64,000 nucleotides of DNA, taken from positions 105,601,143-105,665,142 of the forward strand of contig NC_084799.1 in the NCBI RefSeq assembly GCF_963169125.1, in the 5' to 3' direction. The notes below the pieces were generated by a model. That model did no database searches, was not told where the DNA came from, and was given only the letters and a program-made list of their open reading frames with translations. The position numbers and the translations under genes were made by a program. Every line of letters begins with the position of its first letter. The stretch's first letter is position 1. Positions 11,747 to 23,878 of this stretch are shown here, one piece after another. Source of the stretch: Humulus lupulus. Its lineage: Eukaryota > Streptophyta > Magnoliopsida > Rosales > Cannabaceae.

Positions 11747-13984
11747 TTTTCATAAACATTATCAAATGATTATCATTATAATCACACAGAATATAAAGCT
11801 TTCAAACCAATGGGTGCACATCACATGATTCTAGCGGGAGAGTGGTTGTTACATAAGCCACTAGCCTCCAAGCTCTCTTTTCTAGCGGGAGAGTGGCTGC
11901 TAGGTAAGCCACTAGCCTCCAAGCTCTGTTTTCTAGCAAGAGAGTGGCTGATAGGTAAGCCACTAGCCTTCAAGCTTTGTTTTCTAGCAAGAGAGTGGCT
12001 GATAGGTAAGCCACTAGCCTTCAAGCTCTGTTTATTCATCGACCCTCAGGGTCGGTCAGGCATTAATGCTCCTTGAGTCATTCAATGCTAGTAATTGATT
12101 AGATCTAATCTCTGTTGGCTTGCGTGATTCACGCTAAGGCCGTTCTGACAAGTAAGTCAGCGCTTCCTGACCTGTGTCCAGTATCACTGCCGAACCTGAC
12201 AAGTAAGTCACAGCTTCACAGCTGATACTAACACTTTTGTCGATCTGACTAGTTAGTCAGTACCATACACAAGTAAGCAATGCTATCAATATGTATCATA
12301 TGCCAGTTATCCAAGAATAGGGCATTCAGCATGCTTACTAAACAGTTTCTAGCACAGTCATGATCATGCACAAACTCAGAGACTCAAGCTCTGACCAATC
12401 TCATATTCATCGTTCATGGCATGCCCTATCACATGTTTCTCGTGCATTACATGCATCACACTTAATTATCCAACATGCCTCAACAACAGTCATATGCAAA
12501 TGGGCAAGATTTTCCAAGCATTCATTATGCTAACAATGTTTACATTTAAACATCCAACATGCATCAATCATAGCCATGCATGTCATACTCAATAGCCAAT
12601 CAAAATGCATCATAATAGCCATGCATGTCATGCTCAATAACCAACCAACATACATCCATAATATCCATGCATGTCACATATACACAGGGTGCAGTTTTCT
12701 TACCTCAGATTCGAGCTAGTACCAATATAAGAACGTTCCTTGAGAACGATCAACCTTTAAGCCCTTAGCGGTCACCTAATCATAACCAAGTATGAAACAC
12801 CATCAATAACGTGATAATAAAAGGTTTCACACTAATATCTAGCCCCCAAGAGATCAATCCAAACTAATCCAAGTAGTAGGGACACTCCTGAGGCCAATAA
12901 CTAAGTTCCCGGGGTCAAAACGAGCAAACGGGGTGAAAACAGGGCAAGGGCTGCGGCCCTAGCACCTTGGGCCGCGGCCCCCAGAGTTCTCTGAGGCAAG
13001 GGCCGCGATTCCCTCCATCAAGGGCCGCAGCGCCCAGCAAGCACAAATTCCTGACACCTGCTTCATCGAACTAGGGTCGCAGCGCACAAGAACAGGGCTT
13101 CGGCCCCCAACCCTGGGCCATTCCCAAACGTGTTTCAAGCACTCCAAATCCTCCAAAAACATACCCAAACATTCCCCAATCATCAAATCAAAGTTCCCAA
13201 GCTTCCCAATACTCCAAAACCCTCAAAACCAAAAGCTCAAACCGACCAAAAACTCAACAATTAACAAAGTCCAATTCTAACCTTAAAAACATTAAAAAAT
13301 TAAAACTTCAAACTTAGATTACCTTCGATTGGGTTGTTTCTCGTCAAATCCTTTGGTTAAGAAACTTCTAATCTTTCCTAGGATCGCTATGCCTCGACCC
13401 TCGCTTGATTCCGACTCCTAGAACTCAAGATTTCCTCAAAAAGGCTCAAACGGTAAAACAGACTGTTTTGAGAGAGAACGAGAAGTTTCTAACGTATGCT
13501 CTTATCTGTCAAGCTACTTCAAGCTTAAGTAACCTTAAATAAAACCTAGTGCTCGGGGTCCCGAAAACACCCCTGGGGACACTATAGTCAAAACTTCCAG
13601 AATATCACCCTAATCTCAAATATTCCCAATCTATCACCAAATAAACATTCCTATTACCCCAAAATTGACCCCGTTATGATAAAACCGCTAACTCATAATC
13701 TAAGATCGTCTCATGCCGCATAGCTCGAATATATCTCCATAATAATTAAATCTCATTCACAAATTACAATATGCACCCAATTTACAAATATGCCCTCAAC
13801 AGGCCAAATTACCAAAATGCCTTTACAATTATAAATACACCCATATGCATGCACTTATCATCATATAATAATATAATTCACATTAACACGCATATGATCA
13901 TTAAATATCATAATAAATCAATTATGGCCCTCCCGGCCTCCTAATCAAAGTTCTAAACCTTATTAGGAAATTTGGGGCATTACA
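11747..13984. mobile_element. LTR fragment E (truncated relative of solo LTR G)
   Basis: The right end reads TTAGGAAATTTGGGGCATTACA (13984), matching the end of solo LTR G (AGTAAATTTGGGTCGTTACA). Interior landmarks, such as a GTGCAGTTT-CTTACCT segment and CTCAACAGGCCAAA, are shared in the same order. No TGTAA start is visible near 11740, so the left end is probably truncated; the left boundary is uncertain. The part abutting 13985 is element A LTR sequence. There is no coding potential beyond the 51-bp repeats and chance frames. Confidence 0.6.
11831..12034. repeat. Four tandem 51-bp repeats
   Basis: Copies start at 11831, 11882, 11933 and 11984, each with CTAGC, GAGAGTGG, AAGCCACTAGCC and AAGCT. 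The unit is 51 bp (17 codons), so it stays open on both strands and produces repetitive chance ORFs. The last two copies share changes (CAAGAG, CTTCAAGCT) and look most recently duplicated. Confidence 0.92.
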
Positions 13985-14211
13985 ACGTATATATTGCACT
14001 AAGTTACAATGTTTCTTTCTCTAAAAATCTGAAGCCTTTACAAGGAGATACCAACCCTATTTATAGAGGCTGGGGGTCATTAATCTTAATCTTCTATCAT
14101 TAATACAAATTTTCATATTCTCCCCATTACAAAAAGGGTTGCACTAAATAGAGACTACGGCCTAGGCAGAATTTCATGGGGCCCATTGCAGAAAGTTGCG
14201 TACCAACTTTA
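13985..14211 (-). repeat. Element A 5' LTR, inner fragment
   Basis: This is LTR sequence between fragment E and copia D. On the minus strand it contains a TATA-like CTATAAATAGGG (about 14056-14068), a plausible LTR promoter. It ends in CTTTA, the target duplicated by copia D; the other part resumes at 20974. Confidence 0.65.
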
Positions 14212-15335
14212 TGTTATATTATTTTATAATATAATGTAATATTATATTTTATTACAATATAATGTTTTAGATTAAATAAATGTGACAAAGAGTGTCACAT
14301 ATTGTAACATATAATAAAGAGTTACAATATTTAGATATATGAGATATATCCAAATATGTAACATATTTGGTGTTACAAATTTGTAACTTCCAAATATCAC
14401 CCATTATTGTGTAAATTTGTTGTTACACAATATTGAGATGAATTTCTTAAAGCCATATGAGAAATGGCTGATAGAGATGTGATTTTAACTCCCACATTGT
14501 GTATGAAAGTTACAAAATCAAGTGGGAATAAATTTGGAACGTTTTGAAAATTTGAAAAATTGGTTGCTGGAAAATGTCTAGTGGCAGAAACACTCTGAAG
14601 GTCGCGGCGCCTATTTGTTAGGTCACGGCCCAAGTGGCTGACAGCATCTTCCAACTTTTAGTTTTATCCAATTTTGAACGTTTCCAACAGCCAAATAACT
14701 CCCAAATTCTCTATTTTAATTCCATAAACATCCAATTAATCATTGGTAACAGTCATGGGGGTTGGTGGAATTTGAAATTCAAAGGGTGTCTCAAAACTCT
14801 ATAAATAGGAGTCTAATGCTCACTTGTAAGATACATCATTTCTATCCATTGGAGCACTTGGCTAGAAACACCTTGAGGCTTGATTATTCCAAAAAGCATT
14901 TCCAAAAATCTGTGAGAGATCCCTTAGTGCTTGAGTTAGGGGGAAATAAGCTTTTGGACAAAGGTTTCAAACCTTGTTCAAGTTGGTGATCCCCAACACT
15001 CTTCACTTTGGTAGTGTGAGTGAGAGTTGTTTCTATTTTGTTTTCTTGTTCTCTCTTTCTATTCTATTTCTCTTCTTCTCTTTTTTTTATTTGTATTTCT
15101 TGTTTTGAGCTGTAATCTTCTTTTCTTTTTGTTTCAAACACTTCACTTTATTTGTATCATTTTGCATAGAGTTGTATTTCTCTATTTCTCTTCTTCTATT
15201 TCTTCTTTTATTTATTTGTATTTTCAGTCATAGAGTTGTAACTTTATTTAATCAATAATTATTTATTTGTAATATTTTGTTTGGAGTTGTAATTATCTTA
15301 CCATTTCCATTGAGGCAAAACTATTTTTACTAACA
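14212..15335 (+). repeat. Copia D 5' LTR
   Basis: 1124 bp, TGTTAT...TAACA. A TATA box CTATAAATAG lies at about 14799-14808, followed by a long T/C-rich stretch (15030-15330) like a leader. It differs from the 3' LTR by small indels, including part of a GC-rich duplicated unit near 14580-14650. The sequence after 15335 does not resemble the usual copia initiator-Met tRNA primer site. Confidence 0.92.
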
Positions 15336-15364
15336 TTCAAAAGCTTAGCCATTTGTTTGTTTCA

Positions 15365-15457
15365 ATGGAAGGTGAGACTATCAAGATCATGAATCAAGAC
15401 CTAGTGAGGTTGGATAGGTTTGATGGATCCAATTGAACTAGGTGGTAAGACAAGGTA
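15365..15457 (+). pseudogene. Copia D gag N-terminal stub
   Basis: From the ATG at 15365 the frame reads MEGETIKIMNQDLVRLDRF then DGSN, typical of a copia gag start, followed by in-frame stops. The rest of gag is absent. Confidence 0.6.
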
Positions 15458-16714
15458 AGTGTAATTGTATACACTATTTTATATAATAGTGATGAAATTT
15501 ATTTCATGTATTAGCATGTTTTCAAATGTTGATATATGAATAATTGTGTAGATGTTAACATGTTAATACAATATGAGATACATTGTAACATAGTTGATAA
15601 ATCTATTTGTGAAAGCTAATGTGTAATTCTTAGAAGTGAACTTTTGACAAGCTCTACATAATGTAGGGATTGTTAATCTTATGTGTATGCTATATGTGAG
15701 ATAGTAGTACATACATTTGACATGAAAATTATGTTTTGAGAATTTATAAAGCATGATAATTAGGTAAGTTTTTGACATGCCTATATATTGATTTTATGAA
15801 TCAATAGTATATATCAATATGTGGATATGTGAATTATTGTATGATATTTGTGATATAATTACAATATAATTATGAGATTCAAAATGCATGCCAATACGTT
15901 GGATATATGTTGACAAATTATGTGAAATTTCTTTGAGACATAATTATGTTAATATATAAAAGTATTTTGATATATACATGAGAATTATCATGATTATTAT
16001 GGTGTGCCATATAATATGATTGTTAAGGTGATAACAATATAAATATGTTATATCCTCTATTATTGCAATGTGATGAGTTACCATTTATTTGGTAAATAAA
16101 GAGAATTATTTGAGAAATTAAAATTTCTCATTTAAGTGTTGATCATCTCAACTTATGAGATAAGAAAAGATGAACCTAAGAGGGTCACATATTTTGATAT
16201 GTGTCTTGCTATTGCAAGAAAATGGATTAAGGCGATCCAAAATTATGGGATGACATATTGACCTATAGGCTTGGAGTCTAAAAGTGTGGTCAAAAGATAA
16301 AACATTTGAGAATTAATTAGTGACAACAATTCTCAAATATTCAATGTCTCAATGAGGTGACATTAAAAAATTGGAGAAGCAATTTTGAATCTTTATACCA
16401 ATAGTGAATAAGGTTGAAGAGAATTTTATTCATTCTTGTTAAAGATGGTGATATGTTTTAAATTAATCTCAATGGGGAGATAATTTTAAACCAAAGCATT
16501 AGAAATCAAAGTGTTTAAATAAATCATTGAGGGTTTATTTTCTTTCATTTAATTGTTTAAAAATTGACATATTCAAATTTATTTTGAGGAGAAAATCAAT
16601 TGATGTCAACATGATGTTTTCAAAAGAATCTCAAAGAGACTCTTAGAAAACGCACAAAAGTTTTTTAATTGATTTTGAGATTATTTAGACAACTAAAAGT
16701 GAAATTAGTGATTA
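15458..16714 (+). other. Copia D internal non-coding stretch
   Basis: AT-rich sequence with no recognisable protein frame fills the place where most of gag, protease and N-terminal integrase should be. It begins with GACAAGGTAAGT, which looks like a splice donor, but I see no matching exon. It may be unrelated sequence captured by the element or highly decayed gag. Confidence 0.45.
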
Positions 16715-17704
16715 TTGCTTGAGAAATTTTCACATGATGTTTTAATTAAAGGTGGTAAAAGGTATTTTCTTACTTTTATAGATGATTTTAGTAGATATAC
16801 CTATGTGTTTCTTTTAAAGCATAAAGATGAAACTTTTGATGCTTTTAAATTATATAAATTTGAAGTTGAAAATCAACTTAATAAAAAGATTAAGGTGCTA
16901 AGAAGTGATAGAGGAGGAGAGTACTTCTCTAATGAATTCAATACATTTTGTGAAGAAATTGGTATAATTCATGAGTGCACCGCACCTTATACACCACGAC
17001 ACAATGGTGTTGCCAAAAGGAAAAATAGGACTTATCTAGAGATGATAAATTCTATGTTGGTGTTTTCTAAGTTGAACTTCAACTTATGGGGTGAAGCGCT
17101 ATTAACCGCTTGTCACATTCTTAATCGAATACCGATGAAGAAAAATGAGATATCTCCATATGAGTTATGGAAAGGAAGAAAACCCAACATAGGGTACTTC
17201 AAAGTGTGGGGGTGTCTTGCATATTGCAAGAAAAATGAACCTAATAGAACAAAGTTAGGTTCAAGAGCCATAAAGTGCGATTTTGTTGGTTATGCCAACA
17301 ATAGTAAAGCTTATAGGCTATTAGACTTAGAGTCTAATATTGTGATTGAATCTAGAGAAGTTTAATTCTTTGAGAACATGTTATGTGACAACAATTTTCA
17401 AGCCTCAACATCTCTAAAGGAGAATGTATTATATGAGAACAATTCTCAAGCTTCTACATCCAAAATTCATTCTCAAGAGGAGAATTCTCAAAAGAATGTA
17501 AAGCAACCCTTTGAACTTAGAAGAATTCAAAGGCTCAAGAATAATGAGAAAAGTCTAGTAGTGGATGAGATAGATTCTCAACGAATTTCATTCTACATGG
17601 TTGAAGGAAATAGAGAGGAGGTCATTAGGAAAATTCCTATTGTACTTCTTATTGAGGATGATCCTAAGACTTATAAAGAAGCTATGCAACCAAGAGATAG
17701 TTAA
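16715..17704 (+). pseudogene. Copia D integrase (core and C-terminal part)
   Basis: The frame 16715-17365 encodes a copia integrase core: FLTFIDDFSRYTYVF (first Asp region), LRSDRGGEYF (second Asp) and APYTPRHNGVAKRKNRTY. A catalytic Glu is expected near the NGVAKRKNR position; here Lys appears where the family usually has Glu (NGVAERKNR). GCLAYCKK and FVGYANNSKAYRLLD are the usual downstream motifs. 17378-17704 is the variable linker toward RT. The zinc-binding N-terminus is missing. Confidence 0.88.
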
Positions 17705-18431
17705 TTTTGGAAAGAATCCATCAATGATGAGATGGATTCAATTCTTTCCAACAGCACTTGGGAATTGGTAGACCTCCCACCAGGGTCTAAGCCAATTGGG
17801 ATAAGTGGGTATTTAGGAGAAAATACCACACTGATGGCACTATCCAAACCTTTAAAGCTAGACTAGTAGCTAAAGGGAATAGGCAAAAAGAGGGTATTGA
17901 TTATTTCGATACCTATGCGCCTGTTGCAAGAACAACTTCTATAAGAATTTTGTTTGCTTTAGCTTCTATACACAACTTGTATGTTCATCAAATGGATGTC
18001 AAAACGACATTCCTTAATGGTGACCTCAATGAGGAGGTCTATATGGAATAACCCAAAGGGTTTGTCCTAACAAAATAAGAACATAAAGTGTGTAGACTTG
18101 TAAAATCCTTATATGGATTGAAACAAGCTCCTAAGCAATGGCATGAGAAATTTGATCAAACCATCATGTCTAATGGGTTTAGACATAACAATGGAGACAA
18201 GTGTTTGTATTCCAAAACTTGTAAGGGATATGTGATCATTGTTTGCTTATATGTGGATGACATGCTTATTCTAAGTGATAGCATGACAGGGATAGAAGAA
18301 ACGAAGAGGTTTCTATCATCAACCTTCAAGATGAAAGACCTTAGAGAAGTTGACACCATACTTGGTATCAAAGTAAAGAAACATAGTAGGAATTTTGCGT
18401 TAGGGAAGCCCACTATGTTGAGAAAGTATTG
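17705..18431 (+). pseudogene. Copia D reverse transcriptase
   Basis: The first half (17705-18087) is split between frames. WELVDLPPGSKPIG is followed by a shift to ARLVAKGNRQKEGIDYF and VHQMDVKT. In-frame TAA codons follow at 18049 and 18076. The second half, from 18088, reads CRLVKSLYGLKQAPKQWHEK and then LYVDDMLILSDS, the intact YVDD polymerase motif. A further stop at 18430 ends the frame. The enzyme is dead as encoded, although the active-site motif is preserved. Confidence 0.9.
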
Positions 18432-19150
18432 AAAAAATTTAACCATCTCAATGTTAAAGATGCCAATACTCCATTTGATCATAGTGTAAAACTAGAGAAG
18501 AATGAAGGAAGAGCGGTGGCTCAATTGGAGTACGCTAGTGCTATAGGGAGTCTAATGTACGCTGCCCAATGTACTAGACCTGATATAGCATTTGCGGTGA
18601 GTAAACTTAGTAGGTTTACAAGTAATCCAAGCGTGGATCACTGGAAGGCGATTGGAAGAGTCCTAGGTTATCTCAAGAAAACCAAAGGACTAAGCCTTCA
18701 TTACTCCAAACTTCCTTCAATCTTAGAAGGATATACAAATGCAAGCTGGATATCCAATCTGGGGACAACTTGTCCACAACTGATTGGGTATTTACACTTG
18801 GTGGGGGTGTAATTTCTTGGGGTTCCAAGAAACAAACCTGTATATCTCATTCTACTATGGAAGCAGAATTTATAGCTCTAGCTGCTACCAGCAAAGAGGC
18901 CGAATGGTTAAGGGATCTGTTGATAGAGATATCCCTAATCAAAGAGAATGTATCAACTATATCAATATATTGTGATAGCCAAGCGACATTGGCTAGAGCA
19001 TACAGCAGAGTGTATAATGGGAAGTCTAGACATATTATTCTAAGACATGGATATGTAAGAGAATTGATTTAGAGAGGAGTCATCTCAATATCCTATGTGA
19101 GAACAAGTGAAAATCTGGCGGATCCTTTCACTGAGCCACTAACGAGGGAT
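18429..19150 (+). pseudogene. Copia D RNase H
   Basis: 18429-18812 carries the segment SAIGSLMYAAQCTRPDIAFA typical of the copia RT-RNase H junction. A frameshift near 18770-18812 moves to the frame of 18770-19072, which holds [21 protein letters not shown] and then IYCDSQATL. The usual tail, LADPFTEPL, follows near 19118 after a stop. Confidence 0.88.
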
Positions 19151-19821
19151 TTAGTGGCTACATCATCTTGAGGGATGGGACTTAAACTCCCTAAAGAGAT
19201 TCACGATTGATGGTAACCTATCTTAACACTAGTTATTTAACTAGTGTTAGGTTCAATAGGTAACAACAAGTCAATCAAGTGAATATTAGTTGCACTCAAA
19301 ACAAGTCCCATCTGAGATATTGAGTACTTGTGAGTTACCAAGTTGAGGGTTAAAACCGAAAGGTTTTTTAATAGAATTCAGTCTTGTGAAGACAAGTATT
19401 TTTGGTAACAAAATACTGTAAGAATTCCACCTATATGGACCTAGGGGTGGTGCCACCTCTCATGAGAATTGGGAGTATTCTCAAGAACGTCCATGAATGG
19501 AAAGTGCACATGGTCATTAACAGTGCAAAGCGAGACATAGGGGTCTCAAGTGAACATCGCAAATGTGTGTGTGTTATCACCGATTTGTTATAATGAAAAG
19601 ATGGTTCAATGCCTAGTGCAACCAAATTTTCGACAAATTTTGTGATAATTACACTATAGTAAAGTTCAAGTTGAAAAACACTTTGCTTTTTGCACTAATG
19701 CAATGACTCCCCTATAAGAGAGAGTTCTTATTTAATCAAGTGGGAGATGTGTTATATTTTAAAATATAATGATTGATTAAATAAGTGTTACAATAGATAA
19801 CTATTTAATCTAGTGGGGGAA
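19151..19821 (+). other. Copia D 3' untranslated region and polypurine tract
   Basis: Non-coding. The stretch ends with AGTGGGGGA immediately before the 3' LTR, a good polypurine tract for plus-strand priming. A second similar tract, AAGTGGGAGATG, precedes a partial TGTTATATTTT at about 19751, suggesting a small duplication of the PPT/LTR start. Confidence 0.7.
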
Positions 19822-20968
19822 TGTTATATTATTTTATAATATAATGTAATATTATATTATAATATAATATAATGTTTTAGATTAAATAAATGTGACAAAG
19901 AGTGTCGCATATTATAACATATAATAGAAAGTTACAATATTTAGATATATGAGATATATCCAAATATGTAACATATATTTGTAACTTCCAAATATCACTA
20001 ATTATTGTGTAGATTTGTTGTTACACAATATTGAGATGAATTTCTTAAAGCCATATGAGGAATGGCTGGTAGAGATATGATTTTAACTCCCATATTGTGT
20101 ATGGAAGTTACAAAATCAAGTGGGAATAAATTTGGAACATTTTGAAAATTTGAAAAATTAGTTGCTGGAAAATGTCTAGGGTTGCGGCACTTGTTTTTCA
20201 GGCCGCGGCCCAAGTGGCAGAAACACTCTGAGGGTAGCGGCGCCTATTTGTTAGGTCGCGGCCCAAGTGGCTGACAGCATCTTCCAACTTTCAGTTTTAT
20301 CCAATTTTGAACGTTTCCAACAGCCAAATAACTCCCAAATTCTCTATTTTAATTCCATAAACATCCAATTAATCATTGGTAACAGCCATGGGGGTTGGTG
20401 GAATTTGAAATTCAAATGGTGTCTCAAAACTCTATAAATAGGAGTCTAATTCTCACTTGTAAGATACAACATTTCTATCCATTAGAGCACTTGGCTAGAA
20501 ACACCTTGAGGCTTGATTATTCCAAAAAGCATTTCCAAAAATCTGTGAGAGATCCCTTAGTGCTTGAGTTAGGGGGAAATAAGTTTTTGGACAAAAGTTT
20601 CAAACCTTGTTCAAGTTGGTGATCCCCAACACTCTTCACTTTGGTAGTGTGAGTGAGAGTTGTTTCTATTTTGTTTTCTTGTTCTTTCTTTCTATTCTAT
20701 TTCTCTTCTTCTCTTTTGTTTATTTGTATTTCTTGTTTTGAGCTGTAATCTTCTTTTCTTTTTGTTTCAAACACTTCACTTTATTTGTATTATTTTGCAT
20801 AGAGTTGTATTTCTCTATTTCTCTTCTTCTATTTCTTCTTTTATTTATTTGTATTTTCAGTCATAGAGTTGTAACTTTATTTAATCAATAATTATTTATT
20901 TGTAATATTTTGTTTAGAGTTGTAATTATCTTACCATTTCCATTGAGGCAAAACTATTTTTCCTAACA
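19822..20968 (+). repeat. Copia D 3' LTR
   Basis: 1147 bp, 23 bp longer than the 5' copy. The extra length includes one additional GC-rich unit (GGCCGCGGCCCAAGTGGC) near 20175-20225. The TATA box CTATAAATAG is near 20432. Confidence 0.92.
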
Positions 20969-20973
20969 CTTTA

Positions 20974-21462
20974 TGGGAAACATATCTCTGATTGTCAGAA
21001 ATGCCCATTGCAGAAATGCCCATTGTCGAGGGTATGAACTCGACAGCACTAATCGAGGCTCACCAAAAGTTGTCAAATGATCTTCTGCTGGATTATACCT
21101 GCAGTGGCTAACACCTGGCATCTACTCCAGGTCCAAGGACCAGAATCCTAGACTTGAGAGATGGGTGAGTGAATAGATCCTCTCGGGACATGTCCTCACC
21201 TCGAAGACAGGCCTCGGGGCGTGGCCTCACTTGGAGACATCCATGACTTAGAGATTGGCTCGGGACGTGCTTAGGACATGGCCTCACCTAGAGACGTCCT
21301 CGCCTCGAGGATAGACCTCGGGGCGTGGCCTCACTTGGAGATATCCATGACTTATTCAGATTGGGTTTCCTCGAAGAGTTCACACTCTGAGAACCTCATG
21401 ACTTGTCTTGTCGCTTATTACTCCTAATTGCCATGTGTCGGGTGGTGAAAATATGGACAACA
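20974..21462 (-). repeat. Element A 5' LTR, outer fragment
   Basis: The outer end reads GGACAACA at 21462, that is TGTTGTCC on the minus strand. The fragment holds a direct duplication of about 104 bp: CCTCGGGGCGTGGCCTCACT at 21212 and again at 21316. With 13985-14211 it gives at least 715 bp of LTR. The 5 bp outside are CCGTT; the partner TSD lies beyond the left window edge. Confidence 0.7.
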
Positions 21463-21674
21463 CCGTTAAACTTGCATTTATAATAAATAAAGATATAGAT
21501 AAAAATTAGATTTTTTTTTCTTAATAAAGTTTCTATAGAGATAGATAGATATAAATTTTGATATAATTTTTGTTTAAATAAATTATTATACAATTATTAT
21601 CATTACTAATATTATTAATTAATTCAAAAAGTGATACACTTTTTTTTTAATAATTATTATCATTAGTAAGGGTA
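21463..21674. other. AT-rich spacer between element A and the TIR transposon
   Basis: Low-complexity T- and A-rich sequence without genes. Part of it (about 21550-21600, with TTTGTTTAAATAAAT) resembles sequence on the far side of the nested block near 56385-56440. Confidence 0.5.
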
Positions 21675-21900
21675 GGTATTCATTTGGTACATTATGTTTT
21701 TGCAAAGTAACATTTTGGTACCCTCTATTACCAATATTTCTTACTTGGTACCTTTAGTTTTGAAAATTAGTTCAAAATAGTACCTTCAGTTTTGAAAATT
21801 AGTTAAAAATAGTACCTTATGCTCAAATTGGGCCAACATATTTTTCATAAAGACTAGATTGCCCTCCATATTTTATTTTAATTTTTTTGTTATTTCTAAA
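21675..21900. repeat. Left terminal inverted repeat
   Basis: Motifs include TTTGGTAC, TACTTGGTACC, TTAGTTTTGAAAATTAG and CAACATATTTTTCATAA, all found inverted on the right. A 40-bp inner segment (TTTTGAAAATTAGTT, AATAGTACCTT) is duplicated here but single on the right. Confidence 0.8.
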
Positions 21901-23040
21901 TGAATTAAATTTTGTTTTCAAATAATAAACGAAAAAATTAACTTTAAAAAAAATTAAAAGCATATTTTAATAAAATAAAATAAACTTGAACTTATAATTA
22001 AACTAATTAATTTATTAGATTTATACTTAAAACTAAAATAAACCTAATATGAAATAGAAAAAAATATGAAAATTTCTTAACCCTAGCCTAAATCGTTGCC
22101 CCTTTTGATTCCCCTTCTCTTTCTCTTTCTTTACCTTTTTTCTGTGTTCTTCTTATAGCTCGACGCCGATATGGTAGGAACGAAGGTCAGTGAGGGTTGG
22201 GCGCATGGGCGACACCTAGAGCAGAGGGTTGCGTGGGCAAAGGCACGATTTTTCGTTGGGGATTGCTTGAATCGATTGCTTGAATCGATGGCTTCGACAG
22301 GGATGGACTCCTTCGGAGGTGGATTCCCGAGATGCTGGGCAACAAGATGGGTTTGCAGCTCCAGCGATGGGATGATCTGAAACTGGGTTCACCTGATGTT
22401 TTTCGGTTTGCAACAAGCCTTCCCAATGGTCTATTATACTCGAGTTGGGATTTGTGTTCTTCATGTTGAAGGGATTCAAGTTCTCTGGCGTGGGATCTAT
22501 GCTCTTCAAGAATATATGAGTTAGTCAGAGAAGTCAAGTTCCTAATTGAAGTTAAAGCAAGTCCTTAGACAAAAAACCTGAGTTTGATTTGGTTTTTCTT
22601 ATTCTTGAATTTGTGTGTTTTGAAATCTGAAATTATTTTATTGAAATTTGTTTTGCAGACACTTTGTTTAAAAATTCATGGCATGCAGCATTTGTTTTGT
22701 CCAAATTTGTGTTTATATGTCCATATATGTGTTTATAACTTCAAACCTTTGTTCTTTGAATGGATTTGAGTTAATATTTCTAATGAATAAATTTTAGTTA
22801 GATTTTGTATTTTATTTATGTTTTGAATCAGTATTGTTTGATTCTAAATTTTTTTGCAAGGTTGAAGGTAGATGAGAGCAAGAAAATTGGTTTTGAGTAT
22901 TTTGATTTTCAAGTTGAAGAGACAGAAAAAAGATGAAGATGAATGTTTTTTTTTTTGTAGCAAGATGATGATGAAGTTATGTTGTTCAACCTAGTATAAT
23001 TTTGTTGTTAAATCTAATTATATTTTTTTCTATTAATTAA
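21901..23040. other. Interior of the TIR transposon
   Basis: AT-rich with a less AT-rich block at 22090-22540. It contains a C/T-rich leader-like stretch and short frames on both strands (for example 22171-22380 plus), none recognisable. It might derive from captured host sequence such as a 5' UTR with a first exon. There is no transposase. Confidence 0.4.
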
Positions 23041-23202
23041 ATATAGATAAATAATAAAAAAATCAATAAATTCATCATAATTGAGGGTAATATGGCCATT
23101 ATAAAAAATATGTTGACCAAATTTGAGTAGAAGGTACCATTTTAAACTCATTTTCAAAACTAAGGGTACCAAGTGAGTAATATTGGTAACAGAAGGTACC
23201 AA
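23041..23202. repeat. Right terminal inverted repeat, inner part
   Basis: Reverse-complementary to the left TIR, ending in GGTACCAA. The outer 40 bp continue at 56286-56325 beyond element C. Confidence 0.8.
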
Positions 23203-23878
23203 TGTTATCCCTATTTTCCACCCGTGACACGTGGCATGACCCAATGGACATGTGGGCTCTCTTAAGAGGTTGGGGCCCATCCTGAACCTGGTGAACGGGG
23301 AAGGTGGAAACCCCAGATAGCCCAAGCACCATCGTGCCCAACAACATTCAATGGGCGCGAGCATAACGAAGGAACCGAGACTAAGATGAAGGCCCGACTA
23401 CATCTTCTGGGATGCCAATTGAGGTAGCAGACTAACTGGTCGATGGAGACGAACCTTATCAAAGATCCAGGGGAAATACTAAGTGTCATGATGTCCATCT
23501 TGGCAAATGAACTCGAGTCCTGGTGAACGAACTAGGATTCCGGTAAGTAAACTAGGACATTAGTAATTGAACCCAGATCAGACTTCCAGATAGGGCAAGC
23601 CTAGCTTTCCCTGATGTTTACCTATCCCCATGAAATCCGACAGTTGGTCTCCTCAACTAACCTACCGAAGATGGAACGCACGGAAAATACACTGTTCCAA
23701 GGAAACAGTACTGCCACTATTCTGACAGATCCTGTCACCAGGATCCCCTTAGAAGCCCATGCAGACCAGTCTGTGCTAACATACAATGGGCAGCTGTAAG
23801 GCTTGGCCACTCCTAAGCCAGCCCAATGGGCCCAGATTAACTACATATTATTATGTAACATTCTTTGTAATATGGCTC
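23203..23878 (+). repeat. Element C 5' LTR, first part
   Basis: Matches the 3' LTR at 55268-55966 (23 bp shorter here). It contains short degenerate repeats of a GTAAACGAACC-like motif at about 23505-23580. It is cut by element B after GGCTC (23874-23878). Confidence 0.92.

Larger units (their letters stand above)
14207..20973 (+). mobile_element. Ty1/copia element D (14212-20968), TSD CTTTA
   Basis: LTRs at 14212-15335 and 19822-20968 start TGTTATATTATTT and end TAACA. CTTTA flanks both sides (14207-14211 and 20969-20973). The internal order integrase, RT, RNase H is copia-type. Only a gag stub remains, and protease and the 5' half of integrase are missing. It inserted into the element A LTR, so it is younger than A. 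Stops and frameshifts in RT and RNase H show that it has decayed. Confidence 0.93.
1..21462 (-). mobile_element. Gypsy element A, Tat-like (partial, nested, decayed)
   Basis: Read on the minus strand the order is 5' LTR (outer end 21462), gag, protease, RT, RNase H, integrase, non-coding repeat region, then an opposite-strand gene at 57-1664. The 3' LTR lies beyond the left edge. The gag zinc knuckle followed by an LKxxIExLI segment, and the antisense gene after integrase, point to the Tat lineage of plant Ty3/gypsy elements; the lineage is an inference. Three foreign insertions lie inside: a solo LTR at 7117-9362, LTR fragment E at about 11747-13984 and copia D at 14212-20968. The coding region has many stops and frameshifts, so the copy is not autonomous. 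Confidence 0.85.

Noticed and set aside
11810..12076. 88-aa repetitive ORF as a peptide gene
   Set aside because: Open on both strands because of a 51-bp repeat; lies in an LTR fragment.
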